Notes: generated by a model not told the origin, from the sequence alone. DNA of 25,878 nucleotides from Firmicutes bacterium AM31-12AC (GCA_003480425.1 QUJA01000038.1:1-25878); one strand, 5' to 3'; counted from the stretch's first letter, positions 15,214 through 24,900 are shown. Program-made: numbers and translations.

Positions 15214-16032
15214 TTAAAATGACAGCAATTTTGTCAACAGCGGATTCATTTGATACAATCCCGTGAGAACCGGGCTTTTCTCTATCAGTTCAAAACATTG
15301 TTTACCCACATCTGTTGAATAGATTAGTGTCAGCACAAGAAACAGAAGCCAGACAATCACCAGAGCGACTCCCAGCCCCAGCACTCCGCCCCCGCAATGA
15401 TTCAGAAAGCCAAGCATCGGCAGCTCGCCTATAATGTCCACCGCCACCATCAGTGCCCGTACGATCACAAATGTCAATACAAATGTAACCAAGAATGATA
15501 GTATCTTTATCACCATTCTTGAGATATACTCTGCAACATAATTTGGGAATTTGGACACGCCCAGTTCATCATAAATTTCCGAATTATTATTTTCCAGCAA
15601 AGCAGTTTTTAAGAACGATGGCAAATTTGATTTTTCAATCAGACTGATCTGCTGATCCTTCGGAATTTCTCCAATAACATTCAAAATATCATCTGTTGTG
15701 ATCCCGATTCTCTTCCAGTCCTCATTTGCAATATTTTGCAATGTATCATCATCAATATTTGCAAATGGTGTCCCTGTCAAATCCTTTCCCTCGAAAATAG
15801 AACCCGACACTTCCGGCATAAACGATTCTACACACTTCTTTTCTATCATTTCATCTATCGGAGTATATTTTGCCAATGCATCTGCCACATATGGGGATAA
15901 ATACATCATAATCACAATTGTCAGAACCGATGACAATAATGATAATCCAATTTTAAAAAATCCTCTTATATATCCCACTGCAATGCACAGTAAAAATATT
16001 ACCCCTACAATAATCAACAACCAGTTATCCAT
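15214..16032 (-). CDS. CvpA family membrane protein
   Basis: A 272-residue integral membrane protein of the CvpA (colicin V production) family. An N-terminal segment LLIIVGVIFLLCIAVGYIRGFFK and a second helix follow the family start, then an extracytoplasmic stretch of about 110 residues rich in acidic residues. Two C-terminal helices (residues about 170-195 and 205-235) follow, with a GFLNHCGGGVLG turn. In Firmicutes CvpA proteins are longer than the 160-residue proteobacterial form, as here. The function is poorly known (envelope homeostasis). The ATG at 16032 has AGGAG 6 bases upstream. It is the last gene of an envelope operon with DUF5711 and LysM genes. Confidence 0.85.
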   Translation of the reverse strand: MDNWLLIIVGVIFLLCIAVGYIRGFFKIGLSLLSSVLTIVIMMYLSPYVADALAKYTPIDEMIEKKCVESFMPEVSGSIFEGKDLTGTPFANIDDDTLQNIANEDWKRIGITTDDILNVIGEIPKDQQISLIEKSNLPSFLKTALLENNNSEIYDELGVSKFPNYVAEYISRMVIKILSFLVTFVLTFVIVRALMVAVDIIGELPMLGFLNHCGGGVLGLGVALVIVWLLFLVLTLIYSTDVGKQCFELIEKSPVLTGLYQMNPLLTKLLSF

Positions 16033-16041
16033 ATTTTTCTC

Positions 16042-17234
16042 CTATCGTACCAGATAAATCACACGCAATTCATTTGTCCCCATCACCCAGTATTTATTAA
16101 TTCCATTTGCCGGAATGACCGATAAAATATTCATTCCCAAATCCTTATTAACCCTCTCTACACCTGTCTTTGTGATAACACAGTATCTACTGCCTTCATA
16201 CATAATAATCTCGCTTCCGGTCATGCTGACATTACTATATTCACCTTTTATGTCTTTACACATGATCTGCTTTCCTGCCTTGTTATACAAACACACTTCA
16301 TAACCGGTTTTATCTTCTTTCAACAAAATGAAACCGATATATTTTGATGTATGAAAGGTACCCTGGATTTCTTGCTTCAACGTAACTTCTTTCTTTTTCT
16401 TCGGAACATCCTTACCTGAATAGATTATAAAAGAATGATCGGAAACAACTACAAGATTGGATTTATCCATAAAATAAATTTCCGGCATAATCTCTTCATC
16501 ATATTCTTTCTGACTGACGATGTGATTTGTTTTATTCTTACCTTTTTCTCCGAAATTGTAACAAATCACTTTTGATTTGAGGCTTCCGTTTCCTGTATCC
16601 AGATAAGTCACTGCCAGCACTGTACCGTCTTCAGACATATCCAACGCTGTCGGATATCCGAGACTGCTTACCGAAACTTCATTTTCCACCAGAATATTGC
16701 CCGAAGAATCATAAGTCACTATATAAGGTGTATTCCCGTTCTTCAAAATTATGCTTATAACACCTTGATTTGAAATAGAAATCTTTTCAACCGGCAATGT
16801 CGTCTCAAATTCCCCTTTTAACCCTTTACGGTCAAAAATCTGAACGGAATTTCCTCCACAATCAGCAATTGCAAACACGTTTTTATTTACATCAATGATT
16901 GGATTTTTAAATTGTCCTGACTGAATCCACAACTCTTTATTCTTATGATTTAGATATGTCACACCATTTCTGCTATAACGAACAATTCCATTATGAAATG
17001 CAACATATTGATTGTTATCTGACGATGTCTTCGTGTAAGATGCGGCTTTATAAACCTTTGAATATGCGTGTTCTGTTATAAGCATATAAGTTCCGGCCAC
17101 TACCATAATAAGAAAAAAGAGAATTGTTGCATTTCTCTTGGCCCGGGCAGTCCGGTATTTCTTGTCAAATGGTTTATTTCTTCCATTGACAATGTCCCCG
17201 ACGCCTTCAGTGTAGATTTTCTCTTTCGTGCCAT
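16042..17234 (-). pseudogene. DUF5711 membrane-anchored beta-propeller-like protein, frameshifted
   Basis: Most of the protein is an intact frame from 17106 to 16042: a membrane anchor (ILFFLIMVVAGTYMLI) and an outer domain of repeated strands such as VFAIADCGGNSVQIFDRKG and GTVLAVTYLDTGNGSLKSKV, as in DUF5711. The true start is almost surely the ATG at 17234 (AGAGG upstream). Its frame runs only to a stop near 17100. Adding one A to the AAAA run at 17217-17220 gives a continuous N-terminus, MARKRKIYTEGVGDIVNG, leading through DKKYRTARAKRNAT into the membrane segment. No start codon exists upstream in the main frame. So this is either a one-base deletion in a homopolymer or a sequence error. 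Restored length is 397 residues. Confidence 0.78.
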
Positions 17235-17294
17235 ATTATACTTACCTCTTAATATGTTTTTCCAACGCTTACTAACGCTCATTATAGCATGAAG

Positions 17295-18463
17295 TTATGG
17301 CAATAGCAATTTTTGTCCGATATAAATCAGGTTACCGTCCTCAAGCCCATTCATTCTACAAATAGCATCTACATGTCCTACATCCCCATACATTTTCCGG
17401 CTGATAATCGCCAGTGTATCGCCCTGCTCTACCACATAAATTCCATCTGAACCATTTACCTGTGTATCGCCTGACGCCGTTTCTGTACTTTCTTCCCATG
17501 CAGTTTTTACTTCATTATTTTGATTTGGATTTTCTTTTGTTTCTTCTTTCTCTGTATCTTCAATATTTCCTGCTTGTCCCTGCTCACTATTATTCTGTTT
17601 TGTATCTGTCTTTTTCGCCTCTTCCTTCGCAGCTTCTCCTGTCACCGCAGTTACATTTCCGCTTGTTTCTGCCACCTCTTCACCAGCAGAATCTTCTATT
17701 CCTGCTCTCTCTCCAAGTGTAACCTGTGCTGCTTTCATTTTACCGAAGTTATTGATCATGACCGCACCCATCACAACAACAAGAAGAATAAGACACGCAC
17801 TTACTCCTTGCATGATACGGTTTGTGTAAACTTTCTTTTTTCGTTCCCCCGTTTTGGTGTGCACAATACTTCGAAAATTCTTCGCTGCCTGATCTTCCAC
17901 AGTTTCCGTGGGAGACATCCCATTTTTCTTTCTATTTGCAATCATATAATCCTGCATACAAGGATTTTTTTCATAGTAGGTATAATGTCCTGCAATCTCC
18001 ATAAGATCATTGAATTTATGCACAAAATACGCTTCTTCTTTTTCTGCCGCATCTTTCATGATAAACACTGTATTCTTTTTCGGAAATGATTTTTTATGTA
18101 AACGCAACGTATTGTTTGATACTGTTAATTCTATATTGGCCTGCGTCACAAACCATCCCAGCAATTCTCCGTTTTCAAAAAATTCTTTACAGTCTTCATA
18201 GGCTTGTTTCCAGGTTTCTTCATCTATCACAAACCCGGATTCATCTGTTTTAGATCATGCATCTGAATTGCCCCATATATATAGACATATTCTTCTTCCT
18301 TCGTCTTTTGCATGTCTCCGACAAGAAATGCACCGATTGGTGTTTCTCCTGCTTTCTCGCATAGTTGGGTAAAAAAAGTATCTACATAATCTTCCACATA
18401 TATTTTAGGTGTATCACTTACATTTCCGATCTGACGTACGTTTTTTGGTATCTGTCTTTCCAT
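17295..18463 (-). pseudogene. MPN/JAB-like N-terminus plus LysM C-terminus envelope protein, split by a frame change
   Basis: The first frame (18463-18227, 78 residues) starts MERQIPKNVRQIG and contains YVEDYVDTFFTQL and PIGAFLVGDMQKT, like the beginning of the MPN/JAB-like domain of Lachnospiraceae LysM proteins. The second frame (to 17295) continues the domain (IDEETWKQAYEDCKEFFENG, LLGWFVTQ), then a membrane helix (ACLILLVVVMGAVMI), a low-complexity T/E/N/K-rich stretch, and a LysM domain (YVVEQGDTLAIISRKMYGDV, ending IYIGQKLLLP). LysM binds peptidoglycan, so the tail is outside. One G appears missing in CCGGGTTTG (plus 18234-18236). The same spot reads G GGT TTG TGA, a slippery heptamer for -1 frameshifting. 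Restored length is 389 residues. Confidence 0.75.
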
Positions 18464-18478
18464 TTCTACTCACCTCTG

Positions 18479-18571
18479 CTATATTTTTTGCAGGTATGCC
18501 AGCGCGCACTGTAATTTGGCATCCCGCAGATTGTCTAAAGAACAGGAATCCGTTCCACATTGAACACTCAA
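18479..18571 (-). CDS. Possible small protein or gene remnant, 30 residues
   Basis: A short frame that ends 15 bases before the MPN/LysM gene start. It reads SVQCGTDSCSLDNLRDAK followed by LQCALAYLQKI, which looks like real protein rather than noise. A TTG at 18571 has AAGGTG 8 bases upstream. The frame stays open upstream to about 18652 without an ATG, so the segment may instead be the tail of a lost gene. I do not recognise it. Confidence 0.35.
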   Translation of the reverse strand: MSVQCGTDSCSLDNLRDAKLQCALAYLQKI

Positions 18572-18642
18572 AAGAATAGCACCTTGGAAATGTATGATTT
18601 TATCATTTTCTGTCAGGAGAATTCGACAAATAAATAATGGGG

Positions 18643-18671
18643 TTACTTTATCTTGTCAGAAGTGCTATGAT
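18643..18671 (+). promoter_or_regulatory. Likely promoter of the HD-domain gene
   Basis: TTACTT (18643-18648) and TATGAT (18666-18671) are spaced 17 bases apart and would start transcription about 25 bases before the chosen ATG at 18703. Confidence 0.45.
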
Positions 18672-18702
18672 AATTTCAGAATTTGGAAATCTGGTGATTA
18701 AA

Positions 18703-19221
18703 ATGAAATTAAAGAATAAATTATTAGATCAGCTTCACAAAGAAGCATTGTACGATCCTGTTGACTTAAAAAAGGAATGGGGTGAATATTTTTACGAATG
18801 TATCAGAGATATTGCAGAACATCCTGTTGTCCTTCGTATGAAATTATACCCTCATCACGGACACACCAACTGTTATGAGCATTGCCTGCATGTAGCCTAT
18901 TATAATTATGTAGTGTGCCGTTATTTTCATCTGGATGCCCGCTCTGCTGCCCGCGGCGGTATGCTACACGATTTATTTTTGTATGACTGGCATACTCATG
19001 CCCAGAAGACCGGTGAACGTTTTCACGGAATCCACCATCCCAAACATGCCTATCGACATGCAAAAAAATTCTTCAACCTGAATCCGATTGAAGAAGATAT
19101 TATCCTTGCCCACATGTGGCCGGTAACAGTTTTAAAAGTACCAAAAACAAAAGAAGGCTGGATCACCACTTTGACTGATAAATATTGCGGGGCTCTGGAG
19201 ACCGGGCAGGGACGGAGTTAG
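18703..19221 (+). CDS. HD-domain phosphohydrolase-like protein ending in a REP element
   Basis: A 172-residue HD superfamily protein. Likely metal ligands are His in NCYEHCLHVAYYN, the HD pair in GGMLHDLFLYDW, a His-rich HAQKTGERFHGIHHPKHAYRH and the late HMWPV. HD enzymes hydrolyse phosphate esters, often nucleotides; the substrate here is unknown. I chose the ATG at 18703 because GGTGAT, a match to the 16S tail, lies 4 bases upstream and a promoter fits just before it; an ATG at 18637 is the longer alternative. The last codons (GQGRS and stop) lie in the REP-like hairpin at 19208-19260, so the native C-terminus has been replaced or trimmed. Confidence 0.82.
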   Translation: MKLKNKLLDQLHKEALYDPVDLKKEWGEYFYECIRDIAEHPVVLRMKLYPHHGHTNCYEHCLHVAYYNYVVCRYFHLDARSAARGGMLHDLFLYDWHTHAQKTGERFHGIHHPKHAYRHAKKFFNLNPIEEDIILAHMWPVTVLKVPKTKEGWITTLTDKYCGALETGQGRS

Positions 19222-19260
19222 GCGCTTTTTTCATACGAAAAAGCGCCTAACTCCGTCCCT
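19208..19260. repeat. REP-like hairpin with perfect 23-bp arms
   Basis: AGGGACGGAGTTAGGCGC plus five T (19208-19230) is the exact reverse complement of 19238-19260. It supplies the stop codon TAG of the HD gene and lies between two convergent genes, so it may also act as a bidirectional terminator. It is the most intact of three related copies in the window. Confidence 0.88.
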
Positions 19261-19266
19261 GTTTGG

Positions 19267-19974
19267 TTACTCGTAGTATATCTGCTGATTTCCTTCTATA
19301 CAATTCTTCATAGAAGACTCAACCCATTTAATTACACCTTCAGTATCTCTATTCGCTATATATGTCCACATTTTATAATTATTTTCATAAAGTGCCTCTA
19401 ATCCATATAAAGCACAATATCTCTCCCACATCGCAAAAATCGGGCTTTTAAAAGACTGTATTATCAATGGAATCAATGCATTATTTGACATTAAGGCGAA
19501 TTCATGTTGAAATTCAAAAGCTGCCTGAACTGCCTCCGACATCTTCTGTGCGTCTTTCATCTCACATACTTTCTCGTATAAGATGTCTATCTGTTCATCA
19601 CTAAGCGAATCTACACACAGCCTTGCCGCCAAAGTATCCAATGCAATCCTCACTTCAAATATAGAACGGATTTCTTCATTCCGAAGGCTTCCTCCATTAT
19701 ATTTCATGATAGCCAACAGAGTTTCAATTGTTCCTTTTCTTCTGTAATCCGCCACATAAGTTCCGCTTCTCGCTTTAACATGAACAAATCCCATTTTTTC
19801 AAGATCGGATATTCCTCCATTCACAACCGCTCTGCTGACCTGCATCATCTCTGCAAGCTGTCTTTCGGATGGAAGTTTTTCTCCAATCTTTAGTTTTCCT
19901 GATAAAATCATATGCTGTAGTTGTTCTACAAAAAGCTCACGTAATGACGGAGAACTAATTTTTTGAAACTCCAT
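19267..19974 (-). CDS. GntR-family regulator, FadR/FCD type
   Basis: A 235-residue transcription regulator. The N-terminal winged helix-turn-helix is typical of GntR (KIGEKLPSERQLAEMMQVSR, then VKARSGTYVADY). The C-terminal FCD ligand domain is all helical, with IFEVRIALDTLAARL and a later FEFQHEFALMSNN segment carrying metal-ligand type residues of that domain. The ATG at 19974 follows a purine-rich GAGGAGAG. It is the last gene of the hypB operon and probably controls it, because FadR-type operator sequences lie upstream of hypB. A 17-base palindrome CTTTTATACTATAAAAG (19987-20003) overlaps its leader and could allow separate control. Confidence 0.9.
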   Translation of the reverse strand: MEFQKISSPSLRELFVEQLQHMILSGKLKIGEKLPSERQLAEMMQVSRAVVNGGISDLEKMGFVHVKARSGTYVADYRRKGTIETLLAIMKYNGGSLRNEEIRSIFEVRIALDTLAARLCVDSLSDEQIDILYEKVCEMKDAQKMSEAVQAAFEFQHEFALMSNNALIPLIIQSFKSPIFAMWERYCALYGLEALYENNYKMWTYIANRDTEGVIKWVESSMKNCIEGNQQIYYE

Positions 19975-20011
19975 TGACTCTCTCCTCTTTTATACTATAA
20001 AAGTTTTATTT

Positions 20012-21049
20012 CTACTCAGCTCTTGACATTGCAATCTGGAAATCCTTCTGGTCTGTAAATATTTCATTCTTATATGGATTTTTCTTCTGTTCCTTTGCTC
20101 GTTTTATGATAAATGCAAAACAAAGTACATTTGCTGCCAACGCTATAATTGCTATAACACCCTGCATAGTCGGGTTTACTGCTGTTGGGCGAATCGCACT
20201 GTCCATAAATCCATCTGCATATAAAACCGGAATCACTGAAAATCTGCTTGCATCCTGGAATAATGGGAATACCTGTGCAAACATACACCATAAGGCCAAT
20301 GTATTCGCACGGTTCTGAATCCAGCCACCTTTGTTCCACAATGCATTTGCAAATGTCGGTGCTAAAAGCAATGCAAGTCCACAATACCATGTATGTGTCG
20401 GCAGGTTATTGTATGTATATTCAAAATTCCAAAGATCATATGCTATGATAAAGCACCATGTCATATCAGGCCAAAGCATATCTTTTTTGTCTTTTGAAGA
20501 ATAAATCCCCCACCAGCCTGTCATACAAAGAATATTTAAAATTCCTGCAATACCATTTACCCAGTTCCACCAGCCTCCATACAGCCATACATTTTCTGAA
20601 GACAGCCACCAGCGGTCTCCATATTCTGCCAGTGCCATAGCACCACGAATTCCAGATTCAAAATCACTTACAACAGCTATCAAAATATTAACTGCAACAA
20701 TCACAAACGGAAATACTTTAAACCATTCTGTTTTTCCGATTCCCCATTTGTATTTTAACATCATAAACCCAATACATCCAGCCGTAGCTGCATATAATTT
20801 CGCATAATGGAACCAGCTTGTCATATGCACATAAGTATCATTGTTCAATGCCCAGTCCATTCCCAAAACCGCACAGACATAAATTGCAATAAAATATACT
20901 GTCAACAATGCCGGAATCACTCCAAAGCAGATAATACCGCCCATTTTACTTCTTCTTGCAAATTCATTTGCAAGCACAAGACAGGTAAATACAAGCAGCC
21001 ATCCTAATAATTGCCAGCCGGCTCCCTCTCCATAAATTTGAAATAACAT
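20012..21049 (-). CDS. DUF5692 family multi-pass membrane protein
   Basis: A membrane protein of 345 residues with about eight to nine hydrophobic segments and many Trp residues (WWLSSENVWLYGGWWNWVNG; MTGWWGIYSS; WNFEYTYNNLPTHTWYCG). I assign it to DUF5692, a family of unknown function; no transporter signature is visible. The ATG at 21049 has GAGGAGG 8 bases upstream. It is between hypA and the regulator gene, so it is likely part of the same pathway. The conserved Trp/His/Tyr clusters could hold a cofactor or metal, but that is speculation. Confidence 0.78.
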   Translation of the reverse strand: MLFQIYGEGAGWQLLGWLLVFTCLVLANEFARRSKMGGIICFGVIPALLTVYFIAIYVCAVLGMDWALNNDTYVHMTSWFHYAKLYAATAGCIGFMMLKYKWGIGKTEWFKVFPFVIVAVNILIAVVSDFESGIRGAMALAEYGDRWWLSSENVWLYGGWWNWVNGIAGILNILCMTGWWGIYSSKDKKDMLWPDMTWCFIIAYDLWNFEYTYNNLPTHTWYCGLALLLAPTFANALWNKGGWIQNRANTLALWCMFAQVFPLFQDASRFSVIPVLYADGFMDSAIRPTAVNPTMQGVIAIIALAANVLCFAFIIKRAKEQKKNPYKNEIFTDQKDFQIAMSRAE

Positions 21050-21088
21050 GTTACATTCCTCCTCTTTTTGCATGCCATTTTTTCATCA

Positions 21089-21433
21089 TCAACATGCTTC
21101 AATTTCTTTAATATTAAATTCATTCCCTGTTAATAAATATGTTTTTTCTCCGGAACAATACGGACACGTCCGACCATACTCAACTGTTCCGTAAGATTTT
21201 TGGCAATCCTCACAAAAACTGACTGCCGGAATTTCTTCCGTGATCAATTCTGCACCTTTTATAAATTCATGCTTATTTACTGCCCATTTCCAGCAGTCCT
21301 TCAAATAAGAATCAACAACTCCGGATACTTCCCCGATTTCTAAGGTCACACTTGCAACTTCGCTGAGCTTATTTTCTACCACTATCTTTTCAAGGCTGTC
21401 TATAATATGAAACACGATACCTAGTTCATGCAT
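21089..21433 (-). CDS. hypA: HypA-like nickel and zinc metallochaperone
   Basis: HypA passes nickel to NiFe hydrogenase (and to urease in some bacteria) together with HypB. It starts MHELGI, which keeps the nickel-binding His2-Glu3. The structural zinc site has two Cys pairs: CEDC and CPYC near residues 72-91. The length of 114 residues is normal. The ATG at 21433 is 4 bases after the stop of the oxidoreductase gene, with AGTAGG upstream. No hydrogenase or urease subunit is present nearby, so the target enzyme is unknown. Confidence 0.9.
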   Translation of the reverse strand: MHELGIVFHIIDSLEKIVVENKLSEVASVTLEIGEVSGVVDSYLKDCWKWAVNKHEFIKGAELITEEIPAVSFCEDCQKSYGTVEYGRTCPYCSGEKTYLLTGNEFNIKEIEAC

Positions 21434-21437
21434 AATC

Positions 21438-24142
21438 CTACTTCTCTTTCTTACCAAACTTAATCTTAATTCCGCGCTTCAAGGCATATGGCAGGATTGC
21501 TTTCATCTTATCTTCTGACTTCACCATTTTACTGCAATCTGGGTTTTCTCTAAATAAATGAATCGCATCAAACTCACATTTTGTTGTACAGACACCACAT
21601 CCAATGCATTTATTCTCATCTACAACAGATGCTCCACAGCCCAGGCATCTTGCTGTCTCTGCTTTAACCTGCTCTTCTGTAAATGTTAAATGTGCATCCC
21701 TGAAAGATTTCTTGGCATCAATCTGCTTATCCATGCCCGGAATTTGTCTTGAGCCATTATCATATTCACTAACCTTCAAATTTTCTTTATCAAGTTCAAT
21801 AAATTCTCTTCGGTTTCTTCCTATTGTAAGACTGCTATTCGGCTGCACAAAGCGATGGATTGATACTGCGCCTTCTTTTCCTGCTGCAATTGCATCGATC
21901 GCAAACTTTGGACCTGTATAAACATCTCCGCCGACAAACACATCAGGCTCTGCCGTCTGATATGTAAGTGAATCTGCAACAGCTCCATTACCGCGTCCTA
22001 ATTCAACCTTACTGTTTTCCAAAAGATTTCCCCATTCAATACTCTGACCGACACTGAAATATACATGTTCACACGCTACTGTGATTACGTCATCCTCATC
22101 ATATTTCGGAGCAAATCTGCCTTCTTCATCAAATACAGATACACATTTTTTCAAAACAATTCCTGTCACTTTTCCGTCTTTTACAAGAACTTCTTTCGGT
22201 CCCCAACCACAGTTAATCTGGATTTCCTCTTCTTCTGCTTCTTGAATTTCTTCTAAAGAAGCCGGCATTGTTTCTCTGCTTTCCAGACAATACATTTGAA
22301 CAGAGCCTGCACCACATCGCTGACTTGTTCTCGCCACATCAATTGCTACATTACCACCTCCGATAACTACCACATTGCCAGTTATCGGATATTTTCATCT
22401 TCTCCAACTGTTCGAAGTAACTCGACCGCAGTCATAGCTCCATCTGCATCTTCTCCCGGAATTCCAGGCAATCTTCCACCCTGGCATCCAATTGCAATGT
22501 AAAATGCTTTATAGCCTTGATTTCGTAATTCATCTAACGTGATATCTTTTCCAATCTCAACACCACAACGAATTTCTACACCCATCTCACGAATCACTTC
22601 GATTTCTGCATCAATTACATCTTTCTCTAATTTAAAGGATGGGATTCCATATCGAAGCATTCCGCCCGGTTTTTCATTTTTTTCAAATACTACCGGACGA
22701 TATCCTTTTTCTGCAAGATAAAATGCACAGCTTAATCCTGCCGGACCAGCTCCAATGATTGCTACTTTCTCATCGAAAAGACGCCCCGTTGTAGGCGGAA
22801 TAATTGGTGGAATATATCTTGTTTCCGCATGCAAATCCTGTTCAGCAATAAATTTCTTCACTTCGTCTATCGCTACTGCCTGATCGATAGTTCCTCTCGT
22901 GCATGCATCTTCACATCGCCTGTTGCATACTCTTCCGCACACCGCCGGGAATGGATTTTCTTTTTTTATTAATGCAAGTGCATCCTGATATTTACCCTGA
23001 GCTGCCTTTTTCAAATATCCCTGAACTGCAATGTGGGCAGGACAGGCCGTTTTACATGGAGCAGTTCCTGTATCATAACAGTTGATACGATTCTTATCTC
23101 TATAATCTTCTGTCCACTTTTCCGGTCCCCATTTTGCTGCATCCGGGAGTTCCTGCTTCGGATATTCAATCATACCCTCATTCGTACAAAGCTTCTGCCC
23201 AAGCTTTACTGCTCCAGCCGGACAAAATTCTACGCAGCGTCCACATGCCACACAGTCTTCGGTTGACACTCTCGCCACGTATGCAGAACGAGACATGTTC
23301 GGAGTATTAAATAACTGTGATGTACGTAACGCATAACAAACATTAACATTACAGTTACAGATTGCAAAAATCTTATTTTCGCCGTCTATATTTGTAATCT
23401 GATGAACAAATCCATTATCTTCTGCACGTTTTAAAATATCTATCACTTCATCATAAGTAATATATCTGCCACCTTTATTTGTCTCAACAACATAGTCTGC
23501 CATATCACCTACCGCAATACACCAGTCTGCCGGATCATCTGCACAGCCTTCCCCATATGTTTTTCTGGACAATCGACAAGAACATGGACTGGCTGCGTAT
23601 TTTCCATCATATTTTTTTAACCAATGTGAAATATGTTCAATATCTACCGACTGATTCTCCATCTCGATCGCTTTTTCCACCGGTATTACATGCATTCCGA
23701 TTCCAGCTCCTCCAGGCGGTACCATTGGAGTTACCTTCTCAAGCGGAAGCCTTGACATACGTTCAAAAAAATGAGCCAGTTCCGGATGTTCTTTTAATCG
23801 TTCTTCATTCATGTTGAAGAACTCTGCGCTTCCCGGAACAAACATTGGAAGTACATATTGTTTTTCTTTTTTCGGATTCTCCCAGTTGTATTCCAGAAGC
23901 CCAATCTCACTCATGTCATCCAACAATTTCTGCAGTTCTTTTTCTTCTTTTCCTGTGGCTTTTAAAAGCTGTGAAAATGTCATCGGTTTTCGGACTTTCA
24001 TCTTCAATGCTACCTCAGCCATCTCATCTGTTACAACTCCGGCCAGTCCCCAATATTCCGGATCATCTACTGTAACTTTGTGACCAATCCTGTCTGTGAC
24101 TTTCTGTCCCAGTTTCAAAATCAGTTCTCTCTCTTCAGCCAT
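21438..24142 (-). pseudogene. Fe-S/FAD oxidoreductase (GltD-like), split by a one-base frameshift
   Basis: A large modular flavoprotein, 901 residues when restored. In order: a winged-helix-like region (about 25-95); a Cys-rich module (PCSCRLS near 187, CNCNVNVC near 265); a 4Fe-4S ferredoxin motif CVACGRCVEFCP (297-308); a GltD-type Fe-S helical domain (CKTACPAHIAVQGY, CGRVCNRRCEDAC); an FAD site VAIIGAGPAGLS near 460; an NAD(P)H site VVVIGGGNVAIDVA; and a C-terminal ferredoxin motif CIGCGVCTTKC. It would move electrons between NAD(P)H and an Fe-S partner. The frame breaks at about 22389-22395: one base is missing in GAAAATATCC; restoring it joins GEDEN to PITGNVVVIGGGN. The ATG at 24142 has AGGAAGGGG upstream. 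The natural substrate is unknown. Confidence 0.82.
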
Positions 24143-24171
24143 AATTTTACCCCTTCCTTTCATTTTAATTT

Positions 24172-24840
24172 TTATTCTTGCCAAATCTTTACTTCATTCA
24201 GAAGCCAGTCTGCCCACTTATCTATCCCTTCTCCTGTTTTCGCACAAATCGGAATAATCTTTGCATTCGGATTACGCATTAAAATATTTTTTTTGCAAGC
24301 TTCCATATCGAAATCAAAATACGGCATAACATCTATCTTATTAATCAATACAACATCGCAAATTGAAAACATCAATGGATATTTTAATGGTTTGTCATCC
24401 CCTTCCGGTACACTTAAGATCATTGCATTTTTTACTGCTCCTGTATCAAATTCAGCAGGACAGACAAGATTCCCCACATTTTCCAGAATTGCCAGATCTA
24501 TATCCCCCGTCTCCAATCCTTCTAATCCTTGTGCTGTCATATCTGCATCCAGATGACACATTCCACCTGTATGTAACTGGATCGCTTTCACACCTAATTC
24601 TGAAATAGTCTTAGCATCCACATCAGAATCAATATCCGCTTCCATCACTCCGATTCGAATCTGATTCTTTAATGCTTCTATCGTTCTTGTTAATGTCGTT
24701 GTCTTCCCAGAACCAGGTGATGACATTAAATTTAAAAGATAGACCTTTTTTTCTTTCAATTCTTTTCTCACTTCATCCGCTCGTTTATCATTATCCGCAA
24801 AGACACTCTGCTTAATTTCCAGCGTTCTGAATTTCCCCAT
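24172..24840 (-). CDS. hypB: HypB-like GTPase for nickel insertion
   Basis: A SIMIBI-class GTPase of 222 residues. The P-loop is SPGSGKTT (residues 41-48), EADIDSDVD follows, the metal site includes GGMCHLDAD (Cys95, His96) and ENVGNLVCPAEFD (Cys127), and the guanine motif is NKID (167-170). It lacks the His-rich N-terminus that stores nickel in some HypB proteins. The ATG at 24840 has AGGAGG upstream. It is the first gene of the operon hypB, oxidoreductase, hypA, DUF5692, gntR, and is driven by a consensus promoter. The other hyp genes (C, D, E, F) are not in the window. Confidence 0.93.
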   Translation of the reverse strand: MGKFRTLEIKQSVFADNDKRADEVRKELKEKKVYLLNLMSSPGSGKTTTLTRTIEALKNQIRIGVMEADIDSDVDAKTISELGVKAIQLHTGGMCHLDADMTAQGLEGLETGDIDLAILENVGNLVCPAEFDTGAVKNAMILSVPEGDDKPLKYPLMFSICDVVLINKIDVMPYFDFDMEACKKNILMRNPNAKIIPICAKTGEGIDKWADWLLNEVKIWQE

Positions 24841-24863
24841 TACATTTCCTCCTTCTGTTTATT

Positions 24864-24886
24864 AATAATTGGCTATACCAATTATT
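24864..24886. promoter_or_regulatory. Operator-like inverted repeat just downstream of the hypB promoter
   Basis: AATAATTGG (24864-24872) and CCAATTATT (24878-24886) are exact inverted arms around CTATA. The centre TGGCTATACCA fits the FadR-subfamily operator TNGTNNNACNA with one mismatch. It lies about 8-30 bases past the predicted transcription start, where a bound repressor would block elongation. The GntR protein of the operon is the natural candidate. Confidence 0.68.
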
Positions 24887-24900
24887 GTCATTTTTCTATC

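Noticed and set aside
17100..17282. A separate 60-residue gene upstream of DUF5711
   Set aside because: From 17234 it is the displaced N-terminus of the DUF5711 protein; the ribosome site and the conserved N-terminus in the other frame show one gene with a one-base frame break.
22382..22400. Two separate oxidoreductase genes (22382-24142 and 21438-22373)
   Set aside because: The break falls between the FAD part and the NAD(P)H GXGXXG motif of one domain, with no ribosome site for the second part.
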